This document shows positions 1 through 7,065 of a DNA stretch of 64,000 nt, piece by piece. Each line of letters opens with the position of its first letter. Position 1 is the stretch's first letter. Position numbers and translations under genes: made by a program. Under the pieces are notes generated by a model that worked only from the letters and a program-made list of their open reading frames with translations, made no database searches and had not been told where the DNA came from. Source of the stretch: Chryseomicrobium excrementi (GTDB lineage: Bacteria; Bacillota; Bacilli; Bacillales_A; Planococcaceae); contig NZ_PCGR01000003.1 of assembly GCF_002798305.1 (NCBI RefSeq), positions 62,001-126,000 of the forward strand, in the 5' to 3' direction.

Positions 1-1118
1 TCCATTCCTAAGAAGTGGCTCAACCAGCGAGGGTCTTTGCCCATCTTGCCATACATCATCGCAATCGCCTCTGTTGTCAGCGTGTGGCTGTTTGTACGGA
101 GCGTGAACGGCAAGTCCATGTCGAGGTATTTGAAATACGCTGCGTGGCCAAATTCATGCAAGTTTGTCTCTGACCAGTACGCATCTTCTTTCAAATTACA
201 AAGCACCCGGACGTCACCAGAGCGGTCGATATCCATACAGAAAGCCGTCGGATTCTTCTTGTCTCGCGGGAAAAGGTCGCTCTTCGCATAGAGGTCATCC
301 ACTTTGATGCCCATCGCATCGAATGTATCTGTCGTCAGTTGCAAGATGTCTTTTCCTTTATAGAACGTGTCCAAGTTCGTTTCATCCGAAGGTGGAGCTT
401 CTTGGAAGAACGGATCCACGTAATGCCACGGGCGAATGTCTTCTGGTGCGATACCAAATTTCTTAGCTAGGCGCGCGTCCAGTTTCTCTTTCATTGCGCG
501 GTATGCATCATCGGACTGTTCGACCAGATCATTGAAGATGCGGAACACTTCGTCACGGTCCAGTTCCTGCAACTCGAAGCTCATCTCATGATAGTCGTTG
601 TAGCCAAGAAGGCGCGCTGCTTCGTTGCGCTTCTTCACGAGTTCGAGTAAATCTTTCTCGACAGCTTGCCCGACTTCTTTACTAGCGAACCAGACCTTCT
701 TACGGAGTTTCTGGTCTTCGCTTGTCATCAAGACTTCCCGAATGTCATTCGCAGAATAGGCTTTGCCATCTACTTTAGGTGAGTACGTGTTGAACACTAA
801 GTTCAGCTCTGCGTCTCGTTTCGCGAGATCTTCGATGATCGATTCCGGAAGTTGGTTGCTCTTCATGTCATTAAACAAAATCTCGAGTTGGCGCTTCTCG
901 ATTTCTGTTCCTTCGCCAGAAGCAAGGAAGGCCTGGACCTGCTCGTATTTCTCTTTCGAAGAGAACAGCAGGTTGTACTGCGTGTCTGCGTCTCCAGCTT
1001 TCTCTGCCCACTCGGCCTCGCCTGTCGTTTGAGCCATCCAGGAAGCTTCTGAACCCACTTTATAGAGGCGTTCTGTTTCGTTATTAAAGTCATTTAAAAA
1101 TGTCTGTAGGGTAGTCAA
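1..1118 (-). CDS. M3/M2-type zinc metallopeptidase (oligopeptidase), C-terminus cut off by window edge
   Basis: The 5' 372 codons of a gluzincin oligopeptidase are present; the gene runs off the left edge. The zinc site HEFGH is at residues 321-325, in the context NLHEFGHAAYF, as in M2/M3 family carboxypeptidase- or oligoendopeptidase-like enzymes that degrade peptides in the cytoplasm. The long helical N-terminal part with no signal peptide fits this family. The start must be TTG at 1118: the codon before it is an in-frame TAA, and AAAGGATGG lies 7 nt upstream. The second Glu zinc ligand cannot be seen because the gene is truncated by the window. M2 versus M3 assignment is not resolved. Confidence 0.85.
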   Translation of the reverse strand, partial: MTTLQTFLNDFNNETERLYKVGSEASWMAQTTGEAEWAEKAGDADTQYNLLFSSKEKYEQVQAFLASGEGTEIEKRQLEILFNDMKSNQLPESIIEDLAKRDAELNLVFNTYSPKVDGKAYSANDIREVLMTSEDQKLRKKVWFASKEVGQAVEKDLLELVKKRNEAARLLGYNDYHEMSFELQELDRDEVFRIFNDLVEQSDDAYRAMKEKLDARLAKKFGIAPEDIRPWHYVDPFFQEAPPSDETNLDTFYKGKDILQLTTDTFDAMGIKVDDLYAKSDLFPRDKKNPTAFCMDIDRSGDVRVLCNLKEDAYWSETNLHEFGHAAYFKYLDMDLPFTLRTNSHTLTTEAIAMMYGKMGKDPRWLSHFLGM

Positions 1119-1258
1119 TTACATCCCATCCTTTCTCCATACTTATATTTCGCCACCCGTAATGAAAAGTCCTTTAAAATAGGAAAACATTCTCTAGCAA
1201 ATCGGAATGCGATGGTATAAAGTGGTATTATAAATGCAACTATCGGAGGTGGACCCAC

Positions 1259-1954
1259 GTGTATGTAGAAAAAGGTACGATTTCAGAGGACTTGAAGGAA
1301 TTGCTTGCGCTTCCGCATCATGTGAAGAGTTTCGCGAAAGATAGTTACTTGTTCCAAGAAGGCGATAAGATCCAGCATCTGTTCTTTCTGACGAAAGGGA
1401 AGGTGCAGCTTAACAAAGTGAGTTCGGATGGGCGAGAGTTGACGCTCCGGATCTGCGGAGAAGGCCAACTGCTTGGTGAAGTGTACTTGTATTCACCTGA
1501 TGCCCATTACATGCTCGATGCGAAAGTGAAAGAAGACGCGACGTGCTACTTGTTCCCAATCAAAGAGCTGGAGAACGAGCTGCAACACAACTCAAAGCTT
1601 GCGGCAGCGTTTATGAAATGGATGTGTCTGAACCAGCAAAAGACGCAGACACGCTTCCGGGACCTGCTATTGAATGGCAAGAAGGGCGCACTTTATTCGA
1701 CTTTGATCCGACTAACCAATAGCTACGGCGTCGAGAAAGCCGATGGCATCCTGATTGATGTCCATTTGACGAACCAAGACCTGGCGAACTTTTGCGGCAT
1801 GGCCCGTGAAGTGACGAACCGGATGCTAGCGGATCTGAAGAAGCAGCAAGTGGTGTCTACGATGGATGGGAAGCTGCTGATCCGTAATGTGAACTATTTA
1901 AAAAATGAAATTCAATGTGAGCACTGCCCGTTGACGCTGTGCCGGATTGATTAA
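1259..1954 (+). CDS. fnr: Fnr: oxygen-sensing Crp/Fnr-family transcription regulator with C-terminal Fe-S cysteines
   Basis: A 231-residue Crp/Fnr protein: cyclic-nucleotide-binding-like beta barrel (about 20-110), dimerisation helix (about 115-140) and winged helix (about 165-210). The C-terminus carries Cys220, Cys223 and Cys228 in a C-x2-C-x4-C motif, the same spacing as the three cluster ligands Cys227/230/235 of Bacillus subtilis Fnr; Asp135 (RFRDLLL) sits where the Asp141 ligand is expected. So this is probably the [4Fe-4S] type active without oxygen, not a cAMP sensor. The start is GTG at 1259, behind CGGAGGTGG. A perfect Fnr-type palindrome 380 bp downstream, ahead of the oxidase operon, suggests a direct target. 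Confidence 0.85.
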   Translation: MYVEKGTISEDLKELLALPHHVKSFAKDSYLFQEGDKIQHLFFLTKGKVQLNKVSSDGRELTLRICGEGQLLGEVYLYSPDAHYMLDAKVKEDATCYLFPIKELENELQHNSKLAAAFMKWMCLNQQKTQTRFRDLLLNGKKGALYSTLIRLTNSYGVEKADGILIDVHLTNQDLANFCGMAREVTNRMLADLKKQQVVSTMDGKLLIRNVNYLKNEIQCEHCPLTLCRID

Positions 1955-1971
1955 CTAAATGCATGATACTG

Positions 1972-2001
1972 AACCACTTCCGAGCCGGAAGTGGTTTTTT
2001 T
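1972..2001 (+). terminator. Rho-independent terminator of fnr
   Basis: A perfect 10-bp stem (AACCACTTCC / GGAAGTGGTT) with a 5-nt loop and a T run lies just after the fnr stop. Confidence 0.9.
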
Positions 2002-2027
2002 GCGTCCGAGGATGCTCAAAGAGAGTT

Positions 2028-2250
2028 AGGTAGAAGAAATCCGCTTTGATGCAGAAGAAACCAGCCTCGATGTTGAAGAAATCCCCGCGCATGCAGAAGA
2101 AACCTCAAAGCATGCAGAAGAAATCCCCGCGCATGGAGAAGAAACCTCAAAGCATGGAGAAGAAATCCCCGCGCATGCAGAAGAAACCATAAGACATGCA
2201 GAACAAACCTCAAAGCATGCGGAAGAAACCAGCCTCAAAGCAGATGAACG
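2028..2250. repeat. Tandem array of about ten degenerate 21-nt intergenic repeats
   Basis: Units of 21 nt, consensus GCATGCAGAAGAAA plus a 7-nt tail. The tail alternates between CCTCAAA-like and TCCCCGC-like forms, so there is a 42-nt super-period. The array fills the gap between the fnr terminator and the oxidase promoter. Related units occur at 35521-35637. The 21-nt period keeps a minus-strand frame open, but no start with a ribosome site or homology supports a protein. Confidence 0.85.
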
Positions 2251-2331
2251 CTCGCTCACCCAACCCCCACCAGACAAAGTTTGACAAAAGTATGAAATAA
2301 TTTCACATTTGTCGTAGATTTTTGTCACAGG

Positions 2332-2347
2332 TGTGATTTATATCACA
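2332..2347. promoter_or_regulatory. FNR-type operator TGTGA-N6-TCACA before the ba3 oxidase operon
   Basis: TGTGATTTATATCACA is a perfect match to the Bacillus Fnr consensus half-sites. It lies 61 bp before the start of the first oxidase gene and 377 bp after fnr. A TTGACA is present at 2281-2286, but no convincing -10 is paired with it, so activation versus repression cannot be decided. For an oxygen-using oxidase, anaerobic repression would be logical. Crp-like regulators other than Fnr could also use the site. Confidence 0.75.
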
Positions 2348-2407
2348 GTTACCCGCATAGGATTGCTTTACGCTTAACACAACAAGAACTTAGGTGAGGT
2401 GAACGGA

Positions 2408-2530
2408 TTGGCTAAGAAGCAGCAAGTACAAGAAGAGAATCTAAAAGGGACATTGATCAGTGTCTTTTTTGTGGGATTTGTCATTGTGGCCATGTGGGTG
2501 GCGGTTTACCTAATGTATCTAGCAAACTAA
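2408..2530 (+). CDS. Cytochrome c oxidase subunit IIa (CoxIIa) of a ba3-type oxidase, 40 aa
   Basis: A 40-residue protein with a polar N-terminus (MAKKQQVQEENLKG) and one transmembrane helix (about 16-38) ending in YLMYLAN. This is the form of the single-helix subunit IIa of ba3-type oxidases, which packs against subunit I and replaces the first helix missing from their short subunit II. TTG is the start, preceded by TTAGGTGAGGTGAAC. It is 18 bp ahead of subunit II, so co-transcribed. It is too short for most gene finders. Confidence 0.8.
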   Translation: MAKKQQVQEENLKGTLISVFFVGFVIVAMWVAVYLMYLAN

Positions 2531-2548
2531 GCGAAAAGGAGAATACCT

Positions 2549-3025
2549 ATGCATCTTCATAAATATGAAAAGATCTGGATGACGTTCGGCATCGCGGCCC
2601 TCGTCGTGTTCTTGAGCATTGTGGGCGTGAGTGCCTTCTCTCATGAACAGCACACACCAGCGGGTGGTATCGAGACGATTGATCCAGAGAAAGTAAAAGA
2701 GACGGCTCCGTTCAATGAGCCGGGTGTTAAACAACTCGACGAAGACACGTATCAAGCAACAATCGTAGCTATGGCTTTCGCATACGAAGCGCCGGAGCTG
2801 AAAGTGCCAGTCGGCAAAGAAGTGATTTTCAAACTCACAAGTACGGATGTTGTACACAGTTTTACAATCGATAATACAAACGTCAATATGATGGTGGTTC
2901 CAGGGCAAGTGACGACTAAGTCGTACACATTTAAAGAGCCTGGAAAATATCTGATTCTATGTAATGAATACTGCGGAACCGGTCACCATTATATGTTCGC
3001 GGAAATTGAGGTGACAGAAGAATGA
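2549..3025 (+). CDS. cbaB: Cytochrome c oxidase subunit II, ba3 type (CuA protein)
   Basis: 158 residues: one N-terminal membrane helix (about 12-32) and a cupredoxin domain outside the membrane. The CuA site is CNEYCGTGHHYM (C-x3-C-x3-H...M) near the C-terminus, with the first His in VVHSFTI. It accepts electrons from cytochrome c and passes them to subunit I. The short length with one helix is typical of ba3 (B-family) oxidases, rather than the two-helix CtaC of aa3 enzymes. The AAAAGGAG ribosome site is good. The stop overlaps the next start by 4 nt (ATGA), indicating translational coupling. Confidence 0.92.
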   Translation: MHLHKYEKIWMTFGIAALVVFLSIVGVSAFSHEQHTPAGGIETIDPEKVKETAPFNEPGVKQLDEDTYQATIVAMAFAYEAPELKVPVGKEVIFKLTSTDVVHSFTIDNTNVNMMVVPGQVTTKSYTFKEPGKYLILCNEYCGTGHHYMFAEIEVTEE

Positions 3026-4674
3026 TAGCAGCAGCAGATCGTAAATTAGCCCTTTGGAACATCGGTGTCGCCTATGTAGCCTTCTTGATCGGAACCTTAG
3101 CTGGATTGCTTCAAGTTTTCATTCGTAACGATAAATTGGTTCTTCCAGCATGGTTGGATTACTATCAGATCTTAACGGCACATGGCGTGCTTCTCGCACT
3201 TATTTTTACAACCTTCTTCATTTTTGCATTCTTTATCACGGGTATGAGTAAAAGCTTAGGCGCATTCGGACCGAAAGTGTTGCTGTGGAACTGGATCGGT
3301 TTTGTTGTGATGCTTGCCGGTACCGTCCTAGCGACAGTCATGATTGTCAGCGGGAAAGCGTCCGTACTCTATACGTTCTATGCGCCGCTGATGGCAAGCG
3401 GTTGGTACTATGTAGGTCTTGCGTTATTTGTGGTCGGTAGTTGGATCATGAGTTTTGCCCTTGTTGGCCATTATATGAAATGGCGTAAAGCAAACCCAGG
3501 TGAATTAAGTCCATTGTTTGCTTTCATGACGGTTTCCACAATTATTTTATGGATCATCGCGTGTCTTGGAGTTGTAGCGACGGTATTGTTTCAGTACATC
3601 CCATGGGCATTCGGTTGGGTCGATACGATTAACGTCGAGTTGAGCCGTTCACTGTTCTGGTATTTCGGGCACCCGCTTGTATACTTCTGGTTGCTGCCAG
3701 CCTATATGGCTTGGTATGTGGTCGTACCGAAAATCATCGGTGTTCCAGTATTCAGTGATGCGCTTGCTCGCTTAGCGTTCATCCTATTCATCTTGTTCTC
3801 GATTCCGGTTGGATTCCACCACCAGTTGATGGAGCCGGGGATCTCGAACTTCTGGAAGTTCTTCCAAGTCGTCTTAACATTCATGGTTATCATTCCATCA
3901 CTAATGACAGCGTTCTCGATGTTTGCAAACTTCGAGCGTGCAGGTCGTAAAAATGGCGGAAAAGGCTTGTTCGGCTGGTTCACAAAACTACCTTGGAAAG
4001 ACGTACGTTTCACGTCCCTATTTATTGCGATGGCATTCTTCATTCCTGGAGGAGCTGGCGGAATCATCAATGCTAGTTTCCAACTAAACGAGATTGTCCA
4101 TAACACGCTTTGGATCGTCGGTCACTTCCACATCACCGTAGGAACACCGGTTGCGATGACGTTTATGGGACTGACGTTCTGGATCATCCCGTATCTGACA
4201 GGTCGCAAGTTCTCGAAAACGATGCAAAAGCTCGCGTTCATCCAGATTGGAACTTGGACAGTGGGGATGATTTTGATGAGTACAGCGCAGCACATCTTAG
4301 GACTTCTAGGAGCGCCTCGCCGTACAGCTTTCTCGAACTACAACAACCATCCTTCTGCACTTGAGTGGTTTGATGGAATCTTGACGAACCACGTGACGAT
4401 GGCAGTCGGAGGCAGCATCTTGTTCTTATCGGCTATGTTACTCCTGTACATCGTCATTATGAGTGCTTTCATTTCACCAAAAGCGGTGGAAGCTCATGAA
4501 TTTGTAGAGTTCCCATTAGCAGAGAGTGACAAACAAGCAACACCGAAGATCTTCGAAGATTGGAAAGTCTGGATTGGAATCGCCTTTGCGTTGATCCTTG
4601 TGGCGTACGCTGTCCCAATCATTCAAATGATTCAAGATGCACCGCCTGGTTCTAAAGGATTTATCACATGGTAG
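3022..4674 (+). CDS. cbaA: Cytochrome c oxidase subunit I, ba3 type
   Basis: 550-residue polytopic haem-copper oxidase subunit with about 13 hydrophobic segments. Visible ligands are the CuB His and cross-link Tyr in GHPLVYFWLLPAY, the CuB pair in GFHHQLMEPG, and the haem His residues in VGHFHITVG. It reduces O2 to water and pumps protons in the cytoplasmic membrane. The lack of the usual D-channel motif is typical of B-family oxidases. The start overlaps cbaB. The enzyme class has high oxygen affinity, which fits an Fnr-type operator upstream of the operon. Confidence 0.93.
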   Translation: MIAAADRKLALWNIGVAYVAFLIGTLAGLLQVFIRNDKLVLPAWLDYYQILTAHGVLLALIFTTFFIFAFFITGMSKSLGAFGPKVLLWNWIGFVVMLAGTVLATVMIVSGKASVLYTFYAPLMASGWYYVGLALFVVGSWIMSFALVGHYMKWRKANPGELSPLFAFMTVSTIILWIIACLGVVATVLFQYIPWAFGWVDTINVELSRSLFWYFGHPLVYFWLLPAYMAWYVVVPKIIGVPVFSDALARLAFILFILFSIPVGFHHQLMEPGISNFWKFFQVVLTFMVIIPSLMTAFSMFANFERAGRKNGGKGLFGWFTKLPWKDVRFTSLFIAMAFFIPGGAGGIINASFQLNEIVHNTLWIVGHFHITVGTPVAMTFMGLTFWIIPYLTGRKFSKTMQKLAFIQIGTWTVGMILMSTAQHILGLLGAPRRTAFSNYNNHPSALEWFDGILTNHVTMAVGGSILFLSAMLLLYIVIMSAFISPKAVEAHEFVEFPLAESDKQATPKIFEDWKVWIGIAFALILVAYAVPIIQMIQDAPPGSKGFITW

Positions 4675-4686
4675 GAGTTGAGTAGA

Positions 4687-4770
4687 ATGTTCTTGATGCT
4701 GGTTTCCATGTTTCTTGTCATCGTCTTAACCACGGGTATTTTTATTGAATTGACTACAGAAGAAGAGTGA
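4687..4770 (+). CDS. Putative 27-aa single-helix membrane peptide at the end of the ba3 operon
   Basis: ATG at 4687 follows GGAGTT with a short gap, 12 bp after cbaA. The peptide is almost all hydrophobic (MFLMLVSMFLVIVLTTG) and ends in the acidic tail ELTTEEE, so one membrane helix. Position and shape fit a tiny accessory oxidase subunit like CbaD or other single-helix subunits, but there is no sequence motif to prove it. Confidence 0.5.
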   Translation: MFLMLVSMFLVIVLTTGIFIELTTEEE

Positions 4771-4865
4771 GGAGAGCTCCGCTGCCTAGAGAGGTGGTGG
4801 GGTTTTTGAATTCGAGAAAAGTAGGATATACTAAAGACACTACTATTGGAAAGGGATGGGGGATC

Positions 4866-5600
4866 ATGTTCGAAATCATTAATGCAAAGAAAGAACGGCT
4901 TGATAGTAAGCGCCCTCTTCCAACATACTCCATCCAAAGTTTACGCGAGAAACTATTTTTAGAATGGACTTATAATTCCAATGCGATTGAAGGAAATACA
5001 CTGACTCTTCAAGAGACCAAAGTAGTCCTAGAAGGGATTACTGTAGGTGGCAAGACACTTAGAGAGCACTTAGAAGTTATTAATCACCAAGAAGCGATTC
5101 GCTATGTGGAAGAGATTGTCCAAACAGGAGAAACCCTCTCCGAGTGGCAAATTAAAAATCTGCATCGTCTCGTACTTAAGGGGATTGATGATAGCTATGC
5201 AGGAGTATATAGAGATCAACAAGTATTTATTTCAGGGGCAATTCATACGCCCCCCTCTCCTATGAAAATTCCAGAGCAGATGGAACGTCTGATTCAGTGG
5301 TACAAGGAAGAGGCTCAGGGATTGCATCCGGTAGAAAGAGGGGCCATGTTACACGCGCTCTTTGTGGGAATTCATCCCTTTATCGATGGAAACGGGCGAA
5401 CCTCTCGATTGTTACTGAATTTAGAGTTGATGAAATCAGGATATCCACCTATCATTATTCGAGTGGAGAATCGTTTAGCATATTACAGTGCACTTGATAA
5501 GGCTCACACAACAAAAGATTATGAGGATTTTATTGAATTGGTTGCTAAAGAAGTGGAAGCTTCTCTGGATTTGTATTTAAGTACGGTGGAAACGATATGA
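4866..5600 (+). CDS. Fic family protein with built-in inhibitory helix
   Basis: 244 residues. The Fic motif HPFIDGNGRTSR is intact near residue 175: the catalytic His, the phosphate-binding GNG and the Arg. Such enzymes usually transfer AMP from ATP to a Ser/Thr/Tyr of a target protein. The N-terminal SNAIEGN matches the (S/T)xxxE(G/N) autoinhibitory motif, making this a class II, self-restrained Fic. ATG at 4866 follows AAGGGATGGGGG; an upstream GTG at 4767 overlaps the preceding small gene and is less likely. It stands alone before a terminator, with no separate antitoxin gene. The target is unknown. Confidence 0.88.
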   Translation: MFEIINAKKERLDSKRPLPTYSIQSLREKLFLEWTYNSNAIEGNTLTLQETKVVLEGITVGGKTLREHLEVINHQEAIRYVEEIVQTGETLSEWQIKNLHRLVLKGIDDSYAGVYRDQQVFISGAIHTPPSPMKIPEQMERLIQWYKEEAQGLHPVERGAMLHALFVGIHPFIDGNGRTSRLLLNLELMKSGYPPIIIRVENRLAYYSALDKAHTTKDYEDFIELVAKEVEASLDLYLSTVETI

Positions 5601-5603
5601 GAA

Positions 5604-5643
5604 AAGCCCGACATCCGATTATATAGGGATGACGGGCTCTTTT
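5604..5643. terminator. Bidirectional terminator between fic and the MntA/HepT operon
   Basis: AGCCCG...CGGGCT stem with an inner CATCC/GGATG pairing, and A/T tracts on both sides, between two convergent genes. Confidence 0.8.
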
Positions 5644-6163
5644 AGTTGTATTTTGAAATAGTGAAGGTAGTTGCATCAAGCAAAAGTAGCATAGGCCGCC
5701 CCTCAATAAAGACCTCTGCATGGATGAGTAAGGAGTTCTCCTGCCACCCTTGGAACTGAATCATGTCCAGTTCCAATGGTGTTGGGATTTGTTGTTTAGA
5801 TTCGAACGTACCGTTAGTAGTGAAGATATGATAATCATTTGAGAAGATAGCGATGCCAGTGGGAGTAAAGGTCACATTCTTTAAGGTGGAACCTATATCC
5901 CAGAAGTCATAGCATGTGTACTTGCCAAGATCATCACGATTCACTTCGAAAAGAAATGAATCCGTGAGCACATAGAACATATCATTATGTGCCGAGAGCG
6001 ACACAACTACCGGAGCGCCAGGAAATTGGCCAAAAGTTTCGTTATACATCTCATCTTCGAATTTTACCCACGTCCACTGTTCTGCAGAAGAGGGTCCGTT
6101 GAATACAAATTCTTTATAAGAACCAGCTAGAGGTTGGCAGGTAATTTGTGCAGTTGTAATCAT
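5642..6163 (-). CDS. Hypothetical protein, third gene of the mntA-hepT operon
   Basis: 173 residues, no signal peptide, rich in Phe, Thr and aromatic residues. It has alternating beta-type patches (VVVSLSAHNDMFYVLTDSFLFEV, then GIAIFSNDYHIFTT and LLIHAEV), suggesting a beta-propeller- or WD-like fold, but I recognise no family. Its ATG overlaps the hepT stop (ATGA), so it is translationally coupled to the toxin. Possible roles are a target-binding partner or an unrelated passenger; neither is shown by the sequence. Confidence 0.7.
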   Translation of the reverse strand: MITTAQITCQPLAGSYKEFVFNGPSSAEQWTWVKFEDEMYNETFGQFPGAPVVVSLSAHNDMFYVLTDSFLFEVNRDDLGKYTCYDFWDIGSTLKNVTFTPTGIAIFSNDYHIFTTNGTFESKQQIPTPLELDMIQFQGWQENSLLIHAEVFIEGRPMLLLLDATTFTISKYN

Positions 6164-6570
6164 GAATTTTCGCTCTTTAAAACAATTTGTGTGAATTTCC
6201 TAAAGTCACCTAAGTGTTTTTTTAAGATAGATTCAAGAATCTCGATTTCTAAGGCTTGGTAATCATGAACAGCAATATTTCTGAAGCCGACCATATTCAT
6301 TAGTGTTTTAGCTAAATCATGTTCTATAACTCCTGCCTCTTCTAACAATTTGAAGCCGTCACGACTAGACTTAGGCACTCCAAGGCCTTTTTCACTTATT
6401 AGGTGCATTGCTAAGTCTATACTTGCTTCGCAAGCACGTTGAATATTCAACACAATACTATCTTGCTTCGTATAATTTTTTAGATTTTCAGGATTTTGAT
6501 CATAAACTTCGTAAATCCTGTTGAGGCAGCGTTCGATAGTAGCAGTTTTATTTAGAATTACATCATTCAT
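6160..6570 (-). CDS. hepT: HepT-like ribonuclease toxin (DUF86)
   Basis: 136-residue all-helical HEPN protein. The active-site motif RNIAVHDY (R-x4-6-H, followed by Tyr) lies in the second half; Arg and His form the RNase site, and the Tyr is the residue that MntA AMPylates in studied pairs. The start is ATG at 6570 behind AAAGAGGAAG, overlapping the antitoxin stop by 8 nt (ATGAATGA). The order here is mntA then hepT on the same transcript. Confidence 0.88.
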   Translation of the reverse strand: MNDVILNKTATIERCLNRIYEVYDQNPENLKNYTKQDSIVLNIQRACEASIDLAMHLISEKGLGVPKSSRDGFKLLEEAGVIEHDLAKTLMNMVGFRNIAVHDYQALEIEILESILKKHLGDFRKFTQIVLKSENS

Positions 6571-6973
6571 AGCCAAAAACACTTCCTCTTTCTTTAATTG
6601 ATTGAATGACAGGAGCTCGTTGTTCATTAAAGGCCAAGTACATGCTATACGCTCTCATGCGCTGAATATAGAATTGATTGGGATCTTCTAAATAAATAGG
6701 GACTCCCTGAGAAAAAATTTGCATAGTAAAGACTGTATCAACCTGTCTAATATCGACAAGATCGACTTCTCTACCTACTAATGATGCTACTTTACCAGCT
6801 AGTTTAAATCTTTCATAAGCGGATATCTCATGCTCGCCAAATAGCGCAATATCCAAATCACTATCTTCTCTCTCGTTCCCTTTAGCAAAAGAGCCAAAAA
6901 TAATAATGAAATATACGGGCAACTTTGATCTGATGATGGAAACAATTCGACTTTGCATATTTTGATCTAGCAT
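6563..6973 (-). CDS. mntA: MntA-like minimal nucleotidyltransferase antitoxin
   Basis: 136-residue minimal nucleotidyltransferase. GSFAKGNEREDSDLDIALFG holds the GSx10DxD signature (metal-binding aspartates). In known HepT/MntA pairs it neutralises the RNase by adding AMP to a Tyr of HepT. The start is ATG at 6973 with AAAGGTGGTG upstream; an earlier in-frame ATG at 7045 lies in the dbpA terminator and is unlikely. It is first in a three-gene overlapping operon. Confidence 0.88.
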   Translation of the reverse strand: MLDQNMQSRIVSIIRSKLPVYFIIIFGSFAKGNEREDSDLDIALFGEHEISAYERFKLAGKVASLVGREVDLVDIRQVDTVFTMQIFSQGVPIYLEDPNQFYIQRMRAYSMYLAFNEQRAPVIQSIKERGSVFGYE

Positions 6974-7030
6974 AAGAATCACCACCTTTGTCTTTATTAT
7001 TAGTATAGCTCGAAAAGTACGATAGCGCAT

Positions 7031-7058
7031 AAAAACCCCCCTCACAAAAGTGAAGGGG
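7031..7058 (-). terminator. Terminator of dbpA
   Basis: On the minus strand, CCCCTTCAC / GTGAGGGG forms a stem with a TTTT loop, followed by TTTTT. It lies between dbpA and the toxin-antitoxin operon. Confidence 0.85.
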
Positions 7059-7065
7059 ACCTGGA

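Noticed and set aside
763..1093. Three overlapping frames in the metallopeptidase region
   Set aside because: The minus-strand frame starting at the TTG at 1118 encodes the real protein; the others are shadows.
2028..2250. Possible CRISPR array
   Set aside because: There are no unique spacers; units are contiguous 21-mers that diverge gradually, and no cas genes are present.
2016..2328. Minus-strand reading frames of 65 and 100 codons with Leu/His- or Ser-rich heptad repeats
   Set aside because: They are the translation of the 21-nt DNA repeats; there is no ribosome site, and several frames stay open only because the unit is a multiple of three.
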